DNA of 64,000 bases from Streptomyces europaeiscabiei (GCF_036346855.1 NZ_CP107841.1:3476001-3540000); one strand, 5' to 3'; shown: positions 14,282 through 22,765, numbered from the stretch's first letter. Program-made: numbers and translations. The notes: generated by a model from the letters alone, not told the origin.

Positions 14282-17200
14282 GTGGAGCTGGAATTCCGAC
14301 TGCTCGGCCCGGTCGAGGCGTGGCACGGTGACAGACCCCTGCGGCTGGGCGGGCCGAAACCGCGTGCACTGCTGGCCGTGCTGCTGCTGCGGGCCGGGCA
14401 GGTGGTGCCCGCGGACGCGCTGGTGGACGTGATCTGGGGGGACGAACCCCCCGATACCGCGCGGGCGCTGGTGCAGACGTACGTGTCGGCGCTGCGGCGG
14501 GCCCTGCCCGCCGAGGTGGCGGAGGCGATCGAGACCCGGCCGCCGGGGTATGTGATGCGGCCCGGGGTCGGGCGGGTCGATGTGGCGGAGTTCGAGGCGC
14601 GCACGGCGGACGGGCGGCGGGCCGCCGCCGACGGGCACCACACCGAGGCCGCCCTGCTGCTGCGGCAGGCCCTGCAGCTGTGGCACGGACCGGCACTCGG
14701 CGGCGTCGGCGACGCGCTGCGGGGCGAGGCCGGCCGGCTGGAGGAGGCCCGGCAGGCGACCCTGGAGGAACGCATCGCCGCCGAGCTGGAGGCCGGTGGG
14801 CACGAGGCGGAGCTGGTCACCGAGCTGACCGCGCTGGTCGGGGCCCGTCCGACCCGGGAGCGGCCGCGCGGGCAGCTGATGCTGGGCCTGTACCGGCTGG
14901 GCCGGCAGGCCGACGCGCTGGCCGTCTACGCGCAGGGCCGGGCCGTGCTCGCCGAGGAGCTGGGGCTCGACCCGGGCCCGGAGCTGAACCGGCTGTACGA
15001 GGCCATCCTGCGGGCCGACCCGAGCCTGCTCGCCTCCACGACCACCACCGCCGCTCCGCAGCCCGCCGCCGCACCCCGGCCCGTGTCGCTGCTGCCGCCC
15101 GCCATCGGGGACTTCACCGGGCGGGAGGAGGAACTGGCGCGGGTCGTCGCGGGGCTGACCGGCGCACGGGAGGCGATGCCCGTCGTCGTGGTGTCGGGGG
15201 CCGCCGGGGTGGGCAAGTCCGCGCTCGCCGTGCAGGCCGCGCACCGGGTGGCCGGCGAGTATCCCGACGGGCAGCTCTACGCCGAACTGCACGGCTTCAG
15301 CGAGCCCGTGCCGCCCGCCGAGGTGCTGGGCCGGCTGCTGCGGGCACTGGGCGCCGACCCGCCCGAGGACACGGCCGAGCGCGGCGACCTGTTCCGCAGC
15401 CTCGTCGCCGGGCGGCGGATCCTGCTGGTCCTGGACGACGCGAACGGCGAGGCCCAGGTGCGGCCGCTGCTGCCGGGCAGCGCCACCTGCGGGGTCCTGG
15501 TGACCTCACGGGCCCGGCTCGGCGGGCTCGTCGGGGCCCGGCGCACCGACCTGGACGTCCTGGACGACGTGCGCGGCCTCGAACTGCTCACCAGGGTCAC
15601 CGGCCCGGAACGCACCCCGGACGACCCACGCGAACAGGCCGCGGCGCGACGCATCGTGGAGCTGTGCGGCGGGCTGCCGCTGGCCCTGCGGATCGCGGGA
15701 GCCCGCCTGGCGACCCGGCGGCACTGGACGCCCAGCGTGCTCGCCGAGCGCCTCGCCGACGAACACCGCCGCCTCGACGAGCTGTCCGTGGGCGACCTGG
15801 AGGTACGGGCCGGCCTCGGCCTCAGCTACCAGGCGCTGGACGAGTGCGCCCGCCGGGTGCTGCGCCGGATCGCCGCCCTGGGCTCGGCGGACGTCGCCGT
15901 GTGGACGGTGGCCGCGCTCTCCGGCATGCCGGAGGACGAGGCGGAGGAGAACCTGGAACGCCTCCTGGACGCCCAACTGATCAACTGCCCGGGCACCGAC
16001 CAGGTCGGTCAGCCCCGCTACCGCCTGCACGACCTCGTCCGCGTCTACGCCGCCGAGCGTGCGGAGGCCGAGGACCCCGTCGGCGACCGCACGGCGGCGG
16101 TGGGGCGGGCGTTGACCGCCGGTCTGTGGCTGATGGACCGGGTGACGGAGGCGGCGCCCTCGGGTGCTGTGATCTTGAGGCAGGGTTTCAGGCGAGCGCC
16201 CCTGAAGGGACGCGGGGAACTGCCCGAGCAGCCACGAACGACCGGCAGCCGCGAAGCGGCCGAGCACACCTCCCCGGTGGGCGAACAGACCGCCCGCCGA
16301 GCCCTGGAAGACCCCTTCGCCTGGTTCGACGCGGAGGCCGACACCCTCACCAACGCGGTCGAGCGCGCGGCAGCGATGGGCCTGCACACCCTCGCCTGCG
16401 AAGCCGCAGCAGCCCTCTGCTCCTCCTCGTTCGCCATCAAGAACCGCTTCGACGCCTGGTGGCGCAGCCACGACGCCGCCCTCGCGGCAGCCCGCCGCGC
16501 CGAGGACCGCTCGGGCGAGGCCCTGCTGATCATCGGCCTGGGACAACTCCGCTACGAGCAGGACCGCATCGCCGAGTCCCAGGAGTACTTCCGCACGGCG
16601 GAGCGCATCTGCACGGAACTCGGTGACGTACGCGGCCGTTCCGCCGCCCTCGCCGGCCTCGGCAGCGCCTGCCGCGAGGTCGGCGAACTGCGTGACGCGG
16701 AACGGGCCCTGACCGACGCGGCCGACGGCTTCCGGCGGGTCGGCGACGACACCGGGGTCGGGGTCGCCTGCCGGTACGGCGGTTCCGTACGCCTCGAACT
16801 CGGTGACCAGAAGGGCGCGTTCCCGCTGCTCGACGAGTCGCTGCGGGCGTACCGGCGGCTCGGCAGCCGGCGCGGTGAGGCCCTGGCACTGCGCACGCTC
16901 AGTCTGGTGCACCGCTCGCTCGACGCGTACGAGGAGGCCGCGCGCGTGGCCGAGCAGGCGCTGGAGATCCTGCGCGCCCTCGGCGACCCGCACATGGCGG
17001 CGTACGCCCTGCGGGCGCGGGCCAAGGCCCGGCTGCGGCTGGGGCACACCCGGGAGGCGGAGGCGGAGCTGCACGAGATCCTGGAGGTCTGCCGGGTCCA
17101 CGAGGACCGCTTCGGCGAGGCCCTGACACTGCGCACGCTCGGCGAGTGCGCACTGGCGGACGGCCGGCTGGCGGACGCGGAGGGGCTGCTGACCGCCTCA

Positions 17201-17380
17201 GCCGCCCTCTGGGGCGTCCTCGCCCTGCCCCTGCCCCGGGCCCGCGCCCTGCGCAACCTGTCCGTCGTACGGGCCGCGCTCGGCGATCAGGCCGGCGCCG
17301 ACGCGCTGCGGGCCGAGGCCATGGAGGTGTTCAACGCCTGCGAGGCCCGCGAACGGCACGAGCCATGGCCGTGGGTGTGA
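14282..17380 (+). CDS. AfsR-type SARP transcriptional regulator with NB-ARC and TPR domains
   Basis: The 1032-residue regulator has four parts. The N-terminal OmpR-like DNA-binding domain begins 'ELEFRLLGPVEAWHGDRPLR' (residues 1-95). A bacterial transcriptional activator domain follows ('AEELGLDPGPELNRLYEAIL', to about 245). Next is an NB-ARC ATPase with Walker A 'VSGAAGVGKSALAVQ' near residue 306 and 'RILLVLDDANGEAQV'. The C-terminus carries TPR-like repeats (about 690-1020). Such proteins activate secondary metabolism or development on ATP binding. The GTG at 14282 follows GGGGACCC. An unusual hydrophilic stretch at about residues 638-652 is encoded by a REP element. Its 3' end overlaps the convergent gene by 50 bp. 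Confidence 0.93.
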   Translation: MELEFRLLGPVEAWHGDRPLRLGGPKPRALLAVLLLRAGQVVPADALVDVIWGDEPPDTARALVQTYVSALRRALPAEVAEAIETRPPGYVMRPGVGRVDVAEFEARTADGRRAAADGHHTEAALLLRQALQLWHGPALGGVGDALRGEAGRLEEARQATLEERIAAELEAGGHEAELVTELTALVGARPTRERPRGQLMLGLYRLGRQADALAVYAQGRAVLAEELGLDPGPELNRLYEAILRADPSLLASTTTTAAPQPAAAPRPVSLLPPAIGDFTGREEELARVVAGLTGAREAMPVVVVSGAAGVGKSALAVQAAHRVAGEYPDGQLYAELHGFSEPVPPAEVLGRLLRALGADPPEDTAERGDLFRSLVAGRRILLVLDDANGEAQVRPLLPGSATCGVLVTSRARLGGLVGARRTDLDVLDDVRGLELLTRVTGPERTPDDPREQAAARRIVELCGGLPLALRIAGARLATRRHWTPSVLAERLADEHRRLDELSVGDLEVRAGLGLSYQALDECARRVLRRIAALGSADVAVWTVAALSGMPEDEAEENLERLLDAQLINCPGTDQVGQPRYRLHDLVRVYAAERAEAEDPVGDRTAAVGRALTAGLWLMDRVTEAAPSGAVILRQGFRRAPLKGRGELPEQPRTTGSREAAEHTSPVGEQTARRALEDPFAWFDAEADTLTNAVERAAAMGLHTLACEAAAALCSSSFAIKNRFDAWWRSHDAALAAARRAEDRSGEALLIIGLGQLRYEQDRIAESQEYFRTAERICTELGDVRGRSAALAGLGSACREVGELRDAERALTDAADGFRRVGDDTGVGVACRYGGSVRLELGDQKGAFPLLDESLRAYRRLGSRRGEALALRTLSLVHRSLDAYEEAARVAEQALEILRALGDPHMAAYALRARAKARLRLGHTREAEAELHEILEVCRVHEDRFGEALTLRTLGECALADGRLADAEGLLTASAALWGVLALPLPRARALRNLSVVRAALGDQAGADALRAEAMEVFNACEARERHEPWPWV
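16195..16235. repeat. REP-family element inside the SARP coding sequence
   Basis: The segment GCGGGGAACTGC (16211-16222) with flanking GCGCCCCTGAAGGG and AGCAGCCAC matches the intergenic hairpin family at 3884, 45848 and 51157 with a few substitutions. It is read in frame as 'APLKGRGELPEQPR', so the insertion preserved the reading frame. Confidence 0.7.
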
Positions 17381-18170
17381 CCCGGGTGATCCAGGTGATC
17401 CGGGACCGGAGGGCCGACGCCACGCCGGTGGCCGGGCGGCGGGCCCGGAGCTGCCGCCAGGTCGGCTTCGGGCAGCGGCCCTTGGGCGAGACGTTGGTGA
17501 ACTTCCCGTAGGGGACGAGCCGTGGGGACAGGCCGATCTCGACCCAGTGGGCCTTGCCGGAGGAGAGGTCCCAGCCGTCGTTGGGGATGCGGACGTGATC
17601 GGCGCGGTGGTCCTTGTCCTGGCTGGTGATCTGGAGGACCTCGACATGGCGGAGCCGGGGCCGCATGACCACGCAGTAGTGGGGCAGTTCGTCGGCCGAC
17701 TCCCGGAAGGGCACCACGGCGTGCCAGATCTCGCCGGGGGCGGGGCGGCGCCGGCCGCCGTTGAACCCGCCGCCGTCCCACCAGCGCACCGCCCGGTGGT
17801 AGAGGAACGCGGCGAGCCCGGACGCACCGCTCAGCGCAATCGTCGCCGAGTCGAACCGGGTCTCCGCCCAGAGCACGGCCGCGCGGCTCGCGGCGAGCAC
17901 GACCGCCGCGTGGCAGAGGTAGGACCACCACGGGCTGGGCCGGGAACGTCTGGTGAACGCGGCCAGGCCCAGCGCGACCGCGACGGGGACGCCGTACAGG
18001 ACCGCGTACTGCTCGGCCGTGGGCGGTGGCAGCGGGGGGTCCTGGGCGGCCATCAGGTCCGGCACGGCGATCGGCAGCGCCAGTGCGTAGCCGACCGTGT
18101 TCCACACCACCAGCAGCAGATAGACCTTGACGGCCATGCCCAGGCACGACGTGTTGGTGCGACGGGCCAC
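17331..18170 (-). CDS. Membrane protein with C-terminal PemK/MazF-like domain
   Basis: The 279-residue protein has about four hydrophobic segments in residues 1-130 ('VKVYLLLVVWNTVGYALALP', 'VLYGVPVAVALGLAAFT', 'YLCHAAVVLAASRAAVLWA', 'ALSGASGLAAFLYHRAV'). A cytoplasmic domain follows that begins 'APGEIWHAVVPFRE' and continues 'CVVMRPRLRHVEVLQITSQD', 'DHVRIPNDGWD'. This order (GEIW, RP, VLxITSQD) resembles PemK-like proteins. No antitoxin gene adjoins it, so a toxin-antitoxin role is not supported. The GTG at 18170 has a perfect AGGAGG site. The 3' end overlaps the SARP gene on the opposite strand. The PemK assignment rests on motif recall only. Confidence 0.7.
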   Translation of the reverse strand: MARRTNTSCLGMAVKVYLLLVVWNTVGYALALPIAVPDLMAAQDPPLPPPTAEQYAVLYGVPVAVALGLAAFTRRSRPSPWWSYLCHAAVVLAASRAAVLWAETRFDSATIALSGASGLAAFLYHRAVRWWDGGGFNGGRRRPAPGEIWHAVVPFRESADELPHYCVVMRPRLRHVEVLQITSQDKDHRADHVRIPNDGWDLSSGKAHWVEIGLSPRLVPYGKFTNVSPKGRCPKPTWRQLRARRPATGVASALRSRITWITRVTPTAMARAVRGPRRR

Positions 18171-18236
18171 CGGATCCTCCTGTTCACCTGTGGAAGATCA
18201 GCATCCGTGCGGGGAACGCGGCCCGGGATCCGTGGA

Positions 18237-18258
18237 ATTGCGTACCCGGTTACGTAAT
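18237..18258. promoter_or_regulatory. 22-bp imperfect palindrome, candidate operator
   Basis: The sequence starts ATTGCGTACCC and ends GGTTACGTAAT; 18 of 22 positions agree with the reverse complement. It lies 66 bp upstream of the membrane PemK-like gene and about 380 bp upstream of the dipeptidase gene. The form is typical of TetR or similar dimeric regulators. Confidence 0.5.
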
Positions 18259-18540
18259 GGGACCGCGTTCCCTGCCGGCGGTGGGCCCCGTCGGTTGCCG
18301 GTCGGCCAGGCCGAAACCCGCTTGCGGCGGACTTGCAGAGAACTTCCAGCGGAGTGCGCCATTCTCGGTGTTCTCGGGGGAGCAACGGATCGGCCGGGCG
18401 ACCACCGCCCGGCCGGTCCGCTCACCGGAGCGCACAGGGGACGGACCGGTGGGAACGTGACAACAGTGGGTTCGGAACAGCAGGACGGGCTGGGGGAACA
18501 CCCGGGTCCAGGCCGCAGACCACCACTCAAGGGGGGAAGC

Positions 18541-18581
18541 CCCCGGGGAGGGACATCAGGGGATCAGGTCCCTCCCCGGGG
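18541..18581. promoter_or_regulatory. Strong hairpin in the 5' region of the VanX-like gene
   Basis: CCCCGGGGAGGGAC (18541-18554) and GTCCCTCCCCGGGG (18568-18581) are perfect reverse complements around a 13-nt loop. It ends 52 bp before the dipeptidase start codon. It could be a terminator for an upstream transcript, an attenuator or an RNA stability element. Confidence 0.55.
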
Positions 18582-18633
18582 TGCTGCCACGCACCCCGAC
18601 GCCTCACACCTCCGGCCCGGTGGAAGACGACGC

Positions 18634-19290
18634 ATGCCTTCGATCATCCTGATGAGCGACCCTCTGGTCGCCGGTGTACCGGTCCAGGAGTGCGGTGAGC
18701 CCCTCGTCGACCTGAGGGAGCTGCCCTTCGTGGTGGTCGACTCCCGTCAGGCCGACTCCGAGGGGGCGTACGCGCACCTGCGCGAGGGCGTCGCCTGGCG
18801 CCTCGCCCGCGCCGCCCGGCTGCTACCCGACGGGTTGCGGCTGCTGGTCACCGAGGGGTACCGGCCGCTCGCCCTGCAGATCGAGTACTTCGAGGCGTAC
18901 GCCGCCGAGCTGCGCCTGGCCAACCCCGACTGGACCGAGGAGCACCTCCGCGTCCAGGCCAGCCGTTCCCTCTCCCCGCCGGAGATCGGGCCGCATGTCG
19001 CGGGCGCCGCGGTCGACCTGACCCTGTGCACCGCCGCCGGGGAGGAGCTCGACATGGGTACCCGTCTCGACGCCAGCCCCGAGGAGAGCGACGACGCCTG
19101 CTACACCGACGCGCCGAACATCTCCGACACCGCCCGCCGCAACCGCCGCACCCTGAGCGCGGCCCTCACCACGGCCGGGCTGGTCAACTACCCCACCGAG
19201 TGGTGGCACTGGTCGTACGGGGACAGGTACTGGGCGCTGATGACGGGCGCGCCGAACGCGCTGTACGGGCCCGCGCGGATCGGTCCCTAG
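18634..19290 (+). CDS. VanX-type D-alanyl-D-alanine dipeptidase (M15D)
   Basis: The 218-residue zinc peptidase has 'LLVTEGYRPLALQIEYFEAY' near residue 70, the SxHxxGxAxD-type zinc motif as 'GPHVAGAAVDLTL', and the ExxH motif in 'YPTEWWHWSYGDRYW'. These supply two His, one Asp and the catalytic Glu. It should cleave D-Ala-D-Ala, or related LD-type dipeptides, in the cytoplasm. Its length of about 200 residues fits VanX/DdpX. No vanH, vanA, vanS or vanR neighbours are present, so a role in cell-wall dipeptide recycling is likelier than glycopeptide resistance. The ATG at 18634 follows GGAAGACGACGC. Confidence 0.88.
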   Translation: MPSIILMSDPLVAGVPVQECGEPLVDLRELPFVVVDSRQADSEGAYAHLREGVAWRLARAARLLPDGLRLLVTEGYRPLALQIEYFEAYAAELRLANPDWTEEHLRVQASRSLSPPEIGPHVAGAAVDLTLCTAAGEELDMGTRLDASPEESDDACYTDAPNISDTARRNRRTLSAALTTAGLVNYPTEWWHWSYGDRYWALMTGAPNALYGPARIGP

Positions 19291-19514
19291 CGCCGCGGCA
19301 CCAGCCCGGCGGCACCAGCCCCGGCGGCCCGCCAGGCGTCCGTGGTTCCCCGCCCTCGCCGTCCCTACCCGTCCCATCCCCGAGGGCTGCACCCCGTCCC
19401 CCGTCGTCGCCCCGGCGGCGAACCCGTAGCGGGGGTCAGGGGCAGCACCCTGCGGATGGGGCGGGCAGGGGTGGCGGGGGCTGAGTCATGTGCGGGACGG
19501 GGATGGTCACCCGC

Positions 19515-20363
19515 TCAGCGGTGCAAGGGGAAGTACTGGCGGGGTGTCACGCCCACGATCCGGTGGAACGCCGCGACGAAGGAGCTGGCCGAGGCGTAGC
19601 CGACGCGGTGGGCCGCGGACTCGATGGGCAGGCCCTCCGCGAGGAGCGGCATCGCGGCCCGCATCCGGGCCTGTTCGCGCCACTGGCCGAAGGTGAGGCC
19701 CGTCTCGACGACGAAGAGGCGGGCCAGTGTGCGGGCACTGGCGCCGACCTGGGTGCCCCAGGAAGCGAGGGGGCGGGGGTCGGAAGGGTGCGCGGTGAGG
19801 GCGCGGGCCACCTCGCGGGCCCTGGGGTCTCGGGGTTCGGGGGCGGTGACGCTGGTGACGGGGACGGGGTGCAGGACGTCGAGGAGGACGGCCTCCGCAC
19901 GGGCGCGGGCCCCGGCGGGCAGGTCCGTGCGGAGAAGGTGGTCGACGAGCGCCTGGAGCAGCGGGCCCACCGCGACCACGGTCGGCTCCCGCCAGTCGAT
20001 GCCGGGGCAGCTCGCGGGGTCCACGTACGGGCTGCGCATCACCGTGTCGCCGGCCGACTCGGTGGTGTGGGGGACGCCTGCGGGGATCCACAGGGCGAGG
20101 GTGGGCGGCAGGAGCCAGGAGCCCCGTCGGGTGGTGACCCGCAACAAGCCCTTCGCCGACCAGGCGAGTTGGTGGACCGCGTGCCAGTGCCGGGAGAAGG
20201 CGGTGCCGCGTGGCATGGCGAAGTGACCGATGAAGATCGCGGTGGGGTGCGGACCGTGCAGCATGGCGGGTGGATTCCGCTCGACGTCCGGACCGGCGTC
20301 CCACCGGACACCGGCCGCCTCCCGCTCATCGGCCCGCGCACCCCGCTGTCCGTCTGGCGACAT
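19515..20363 (-). CDS. AraC-family transcriptional regulator
   Basis: The 282-residue protein has an N-terminal cupin sensor ('HWHAVHQLAWSAKGLLRVTT', 'PTLALWIPAGVPHTTE') and a C-terminal double HTH ('WGTQVGASARTLARLFVVET', 'IESAAHRVGYASASSFVAAF', 'IVGVTPRQYF'). This layout is that of AraC regulators that sense small molecules through an AraC_binding_2 or cupin domain. It is divergent from the methyltransferase gene with only 56 bp between starts, so it probably controls that gene and itself. The first 25 residues are weakly conserved in type, and a start around residue 20-35 is possible. Confidence 0.88.
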   Translation of the reverse strand: MSPDGQRGARADEREAAGVRWDAGPDVERNPPAMLHGPHPTAIFIGHFAMPRGTAFSRHWHAVHQLAWSAKGLLRVTTRRGSWLLPPTLALWIPAGVPHTTESAGDTVMRSPYVDPASCPGIDWREPTVVAVGPLLQALVDHLLRTDLPAGARARAEAVLLDVLHPVPVTSVTAPEPRDPRAREVARALTAHPSDPRPLASWGTQVGASARTLARLFVVETGLTFGQWREQARMRAAMPLLAEGLPIESAAHRVGYASASSFVAAFHRIVGVTPRQYFPLHR

Positions 20364-20419
20364 GGGACGGCAGCCTAGCCCGTGGTGGACACAGGAGGGC
20401 CGGGCCTAGCGTCGGCGGT

Positions 20420-20992
20420 ATGCCGATGAATCAGATGCACCAGAGGATCTGCAGTTCCGAGAAGTGGGCACTCAAGACCCGGGAACGACTGCTGCCCTGG
20501 GCGCTCCACGGGGTCGAACTGGGCACGGACGTCCTGGAGATCGGGCCGGGTTACGGCGCCAACCTGCGTGTCCTCGTCGAACAGGTGCCGCACCTGACCG
20601 CCGTCGAGGTCGACGCGGAGACCGCCCGGCTGCTGGACGTCGCCTGGGGCGAGCGGGCCCGGATCGTGCACGCGGACGGGGCGGACATGCCGCTGCCGGA
20701 CGCGTCGTACGACTCGGTCGTCTGCTTCACGATGCTGCACCACGTGCCGAGCGCCGAGCTGCAGGACCGGATCTTCGCGGAGGCGTTCCGGGTCCTGCGC
20801 CCCGGCGGCACCTTCGCCGGCAGCGACAGCCAGTCGAGCCTCCGCTTCCGGCTGGTCCACTTCCGCGACACCATGAACGTCGTCGACCCCGCGACCCTGC
20901 CCGCGCGCCTCACCGACGCGGGCTTCACGGACGTCGCCGTGACCGTGCACGAGCAGGGCGGCAGCCTCCGCTTCCGCGCCCGCCGGCCGTAG
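20420..20992 (+). CDS. Class I SAM-dependent methyltransferase
   Basis: The 190-residue protein has the Rossmann motif I 'TDVLEIGPGYGANLRVLVEQ', motif II Glu in 'LTAVEVDAETARLL', motif 'IVHADGADMPLPDASYDSVV', and post-motif 'AFRVLRPGGTFAGSD'. This is the UbiE/Methyltransf_11 type, but the substrate is unknown. The ATG at 20420 is preceded by TAGCGT (20407-20412) 7 nt upstream, so the mRNA is probably leaderless. It is divergent from the AraC regulator gene, which argues that the regulator's effector relates to the methylated compound. Confidence 0.88.
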   Translation: MPMNQMHQRICSSEKWALKTRERLLPWALHGVELGTDVLEIGPGYGANLRVLVEQVPHLTAVEVDAETARLLDVAWGERARIVHADGADMPLPDASYDSVVCFTMLHHVPSAELQDRIFAEAFRVLRPGGTFAGSDSQSSLRFRLVHFRDTMNVVDPATLPARLTDAGFTDVAVTVHEQGGSLRFRARRP

Positions 20993-21012
20993 CCCCGCCG
21001 CCTCTCGGCCGG

Positions 21013-21453
21013 TCAGGCCCCGAACCGCCGTACGTACCGCCGCTGCCAAGGGGTCTCCACCGCGTGCCGGTCGTAGTGCCGGCGTACGTACGCCACGGCC
21101 TCCTTTGGCGGTACGCCGTCCAGCACCGCAAGACAGGCCAGCGCGGTACCGGTGCGGCCCCGGCCGCCGCCGCACGCGAGTTCGACCCGGTCGCCGGTCG
21201 CCCGGTCCCAGGCGTCCCGCAGCACCTCCGCCGCCTCCGCCCGGTCACCGGGCAGCCGGAAGTCGGGCCACCGCAGCCAGCGGGACGCCCAGGGGACTTC
21301 GGGCGGCTCCTTGCCGAGGAGGTAGACGGCGTAGGTGGGGACAGCGCCGTCCGGGAGCGGGTGGCGGAGCCCCCGGCCGCGCACCAGCCGCCCGGAAGGC
21401 AGCCGCAGTACACCGGAGTCGTCCGTGTCCCAGGGATCGATCGCTTCCGCCAT
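21013..21453 (-). CDS. Protein-tyrosine-phosphatase-like protein
   Basis: The 146-residue protein carries the cysteine phosphatase P-loop 'ELACGGGRGRTGTALAC', matching the C-x5-R-T signature of dual-specificity phosphatases. The His normally preceding the Cys is replaced by Ala, as in many actinobacterial members. The general acid region is probably 'PDFRLPGDRAEA'. It lacks membrane segments. The gene is convergent with the methyltransferase gene (20-bp gap). Activity on proteins is plausible but unproven. Confidence 0.82.
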   Translation of the reverse strand: MAEAIDPWDTDDSGVLRLPSGRLVRGRGLRHPLPDGAVPTYAVYLLGKEPPEVPWASRWLRWPDFRLPGDRAEAAEVLRDAWDRATGDRVELACGGGRGRTGTALACLAVLDGVPPKEAVAYVRRHYDRHAVETPWQRRYVRRFGA

Positions 21454-21677
21454 GGGCCCAACCTAACCCCCCGTCCCTTCTCGGACGACGTCAGCGCGGA
21501 GATCATGCCCGACTTCGAGGCCGCGTCGGCCCCACGACACCGCTGCCGATGCCACCATCCTGTACGTACGGGAGGCGGAGTCGACGCATGACCCGGTCCC
21601 GCCCAGGCGGTGTCCGGGCCGGCTCCCGGCGAGCGAGCAGTACGCGATACGCGATGCCTAGCACCGAGGGAGCCACG

Positions 21678-22613
21678 ATGACCGTCCCCGCCCCGCTGAC
21701 CGGTGTCATCCCGCCCGTCTGCACACCCCTGACACCGGACCGCGAGGTCGACGTCCCCTCGCTCACGCGGCTGGTCGACCATCTCGTGGCGGGCGGTGTG
21801 GACGCGCTGTTCGTGCTCGGTTCGTCGTCGGAGGCGGCGTATCTGACGGACCCGCAGCGGCGGCTGGTCGTGGAGACGGTGGTCGGTCATGTCGGCGGCC
21901 GACTCCCCGTCCTCGCCGGGGTGATCGACATGACGACGCCCCGCGTACTGGACCACGTCCGCGCCGTGACCGCCGCCGGAGCCGAGGCCGTCGTGGCGAC
22001 CGCCCCCTTCTACACGCGCACCCATCCTGCGGAGATCTCCCGCCACTACCGGCTGCTCGCCGCCGGCTCCCCCGTCCCGGTCTTCGCCTACGACATCCCG
22101 GTCGCCGTCCACTCCAAGCTGCCCGCCGACGTGGTCCTGGAGCTGGCGGCGGACGGGGTCATCGCCGGCCTGAAGGACTCCAGCGGCGACCTGGCCGCCT
22201 TCCGTACGGTCGTCACGGGCGCCCGCACCGACGCCGCCATCACCGGCTTCAGCGCCCTCACCGGCTCCGAACTCGTCGTCGACGCCGCCCTCGCCCTGGG
22301 CGCGCACGGTGCGGTGCCGGGGCTGGCGAACGTCGACCCCGCCGGGTACGTCCGCCTCGACCGCCTCTGCCGCGCCGGGGACCGGGACCGGGCTCGCGCC
22401 GAACAGGAGCGCCTGTGCGCCCTCTTCGGCATGACCGGCGTCGGCGCCCCCACCCGCATGGGCGCCGGCTCCGCCGCCCTCGGCGCCTTCAAGACGGCCC
22501 TCCACCTGCGCGGCGTCATCGCCTGCCCGGCCACGGCGGAACCACAGGTACCGCTGTCGCGGGCGGAGACCGAGCAGGTCGGCAAGTACCTGGCGGCGGC
22601 GGGGCTGCTGTAG
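21678..22613 (+). CDS. Dihydrodipicolinate synthase / N-acetylneuraminate lyase family protein
   Basis: The 311-residue TIM-barrel aldolase has the 'VLGSSSEAAYLT' phosphate/carboxylate loop (equivalent to GTTGE), 'VFAYDIPVAVHSKL' with the catalytic Tyr, and the Schiff-base lysine in 'DGVIAGLKDSSGDLAAF'. The SSS loop differs from the TTG loop of true DapA, so this is probably a sugar-acid or other 2-keto acid lyase rather than lysine biosynthesis. The ATG at 21678 is preceded by GAGGGAGCCACG; an ATG at 21655 is the in-frame alternative. A direct repeat TACGCGATACGCGAT (about 21642-21656) upstream may be an operator. Confidence 0.87.
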   Translation: MTVPAPLTGVIPPVCTPLTPDREVDVPSLTRLVDHLVAGGVDALFVLGSSSEAAYLTDPQRRLVVETVVGHVGGRLPVLAGVIDMTTPRVLDHVRAVTAAGAEAVVATAPFYTRTHPAEISRHYRLLAAGSPVPVFAYDIPVAVHSKLPADVVLELAADGVIAGLKDSSGDLAAFRTVVTGARTDAAITGFSALTGSELVVDAALALGAHGAVPGLANVDPAGYVRLDRLCRAGDRDRARAEQERLCALFGMTGVGAPTRMGAGSAALGAFKTALHLRGVIACPATAEPQVPLSRAETEQVGKYLAAAGLL

Positions 22614-22765
22614 GCGGGCCCCGCACTCATGGTCCTCGGGACACGGCGTGCTCCCCGAGGCGCGCAGAAACCGCTCGACTCGTGTGTCCGGGCGTTCACC
22701 GGACTCCCGGCGCGAGGACCCGCACAAGGCTTGTGAAACCGCCGCCGCCGACTACCGGAGGACCG

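Larger units (their letters stand above)
18171..18633. other. 463-bp regulatory gap between divergent genes
   Basis: No coding region is supported here. The gap holds a 22-bp imperfect palindrome (18237-18258) and a strong 14-bp-stem hairpin (18541-18581), listed separately. Near 18420-18520 are repeated phrases GGGAAC, GGAACAG and GGGGAACAC that could belong to promoter elements. Both flanking genes must be driven from this gap. Confidence 0.5.

Noticed and set aside
14282..17380. Border of a secondary-metabolite gene cluster next to the SARP regulator
   Set aside because: No polyketide, NRPS, terpene, RiPP or tailoring enzymes flank the regulator within the window.
18634..19290. Glycopeptide (vancomycin-type) resistance cluster
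   Set aside because: Only a VanX-type dipeptidase is present; no vanH, vanA, vanS/R or vanK genes adjoin it.
21678..22613. Lysine-biosynthetic dapA
   Set aside because: The loop is GSSSEA rather than GTTGE and no lysine or cell-wall genes adjoin; a generic DapA/NanA-family lyase is safer.
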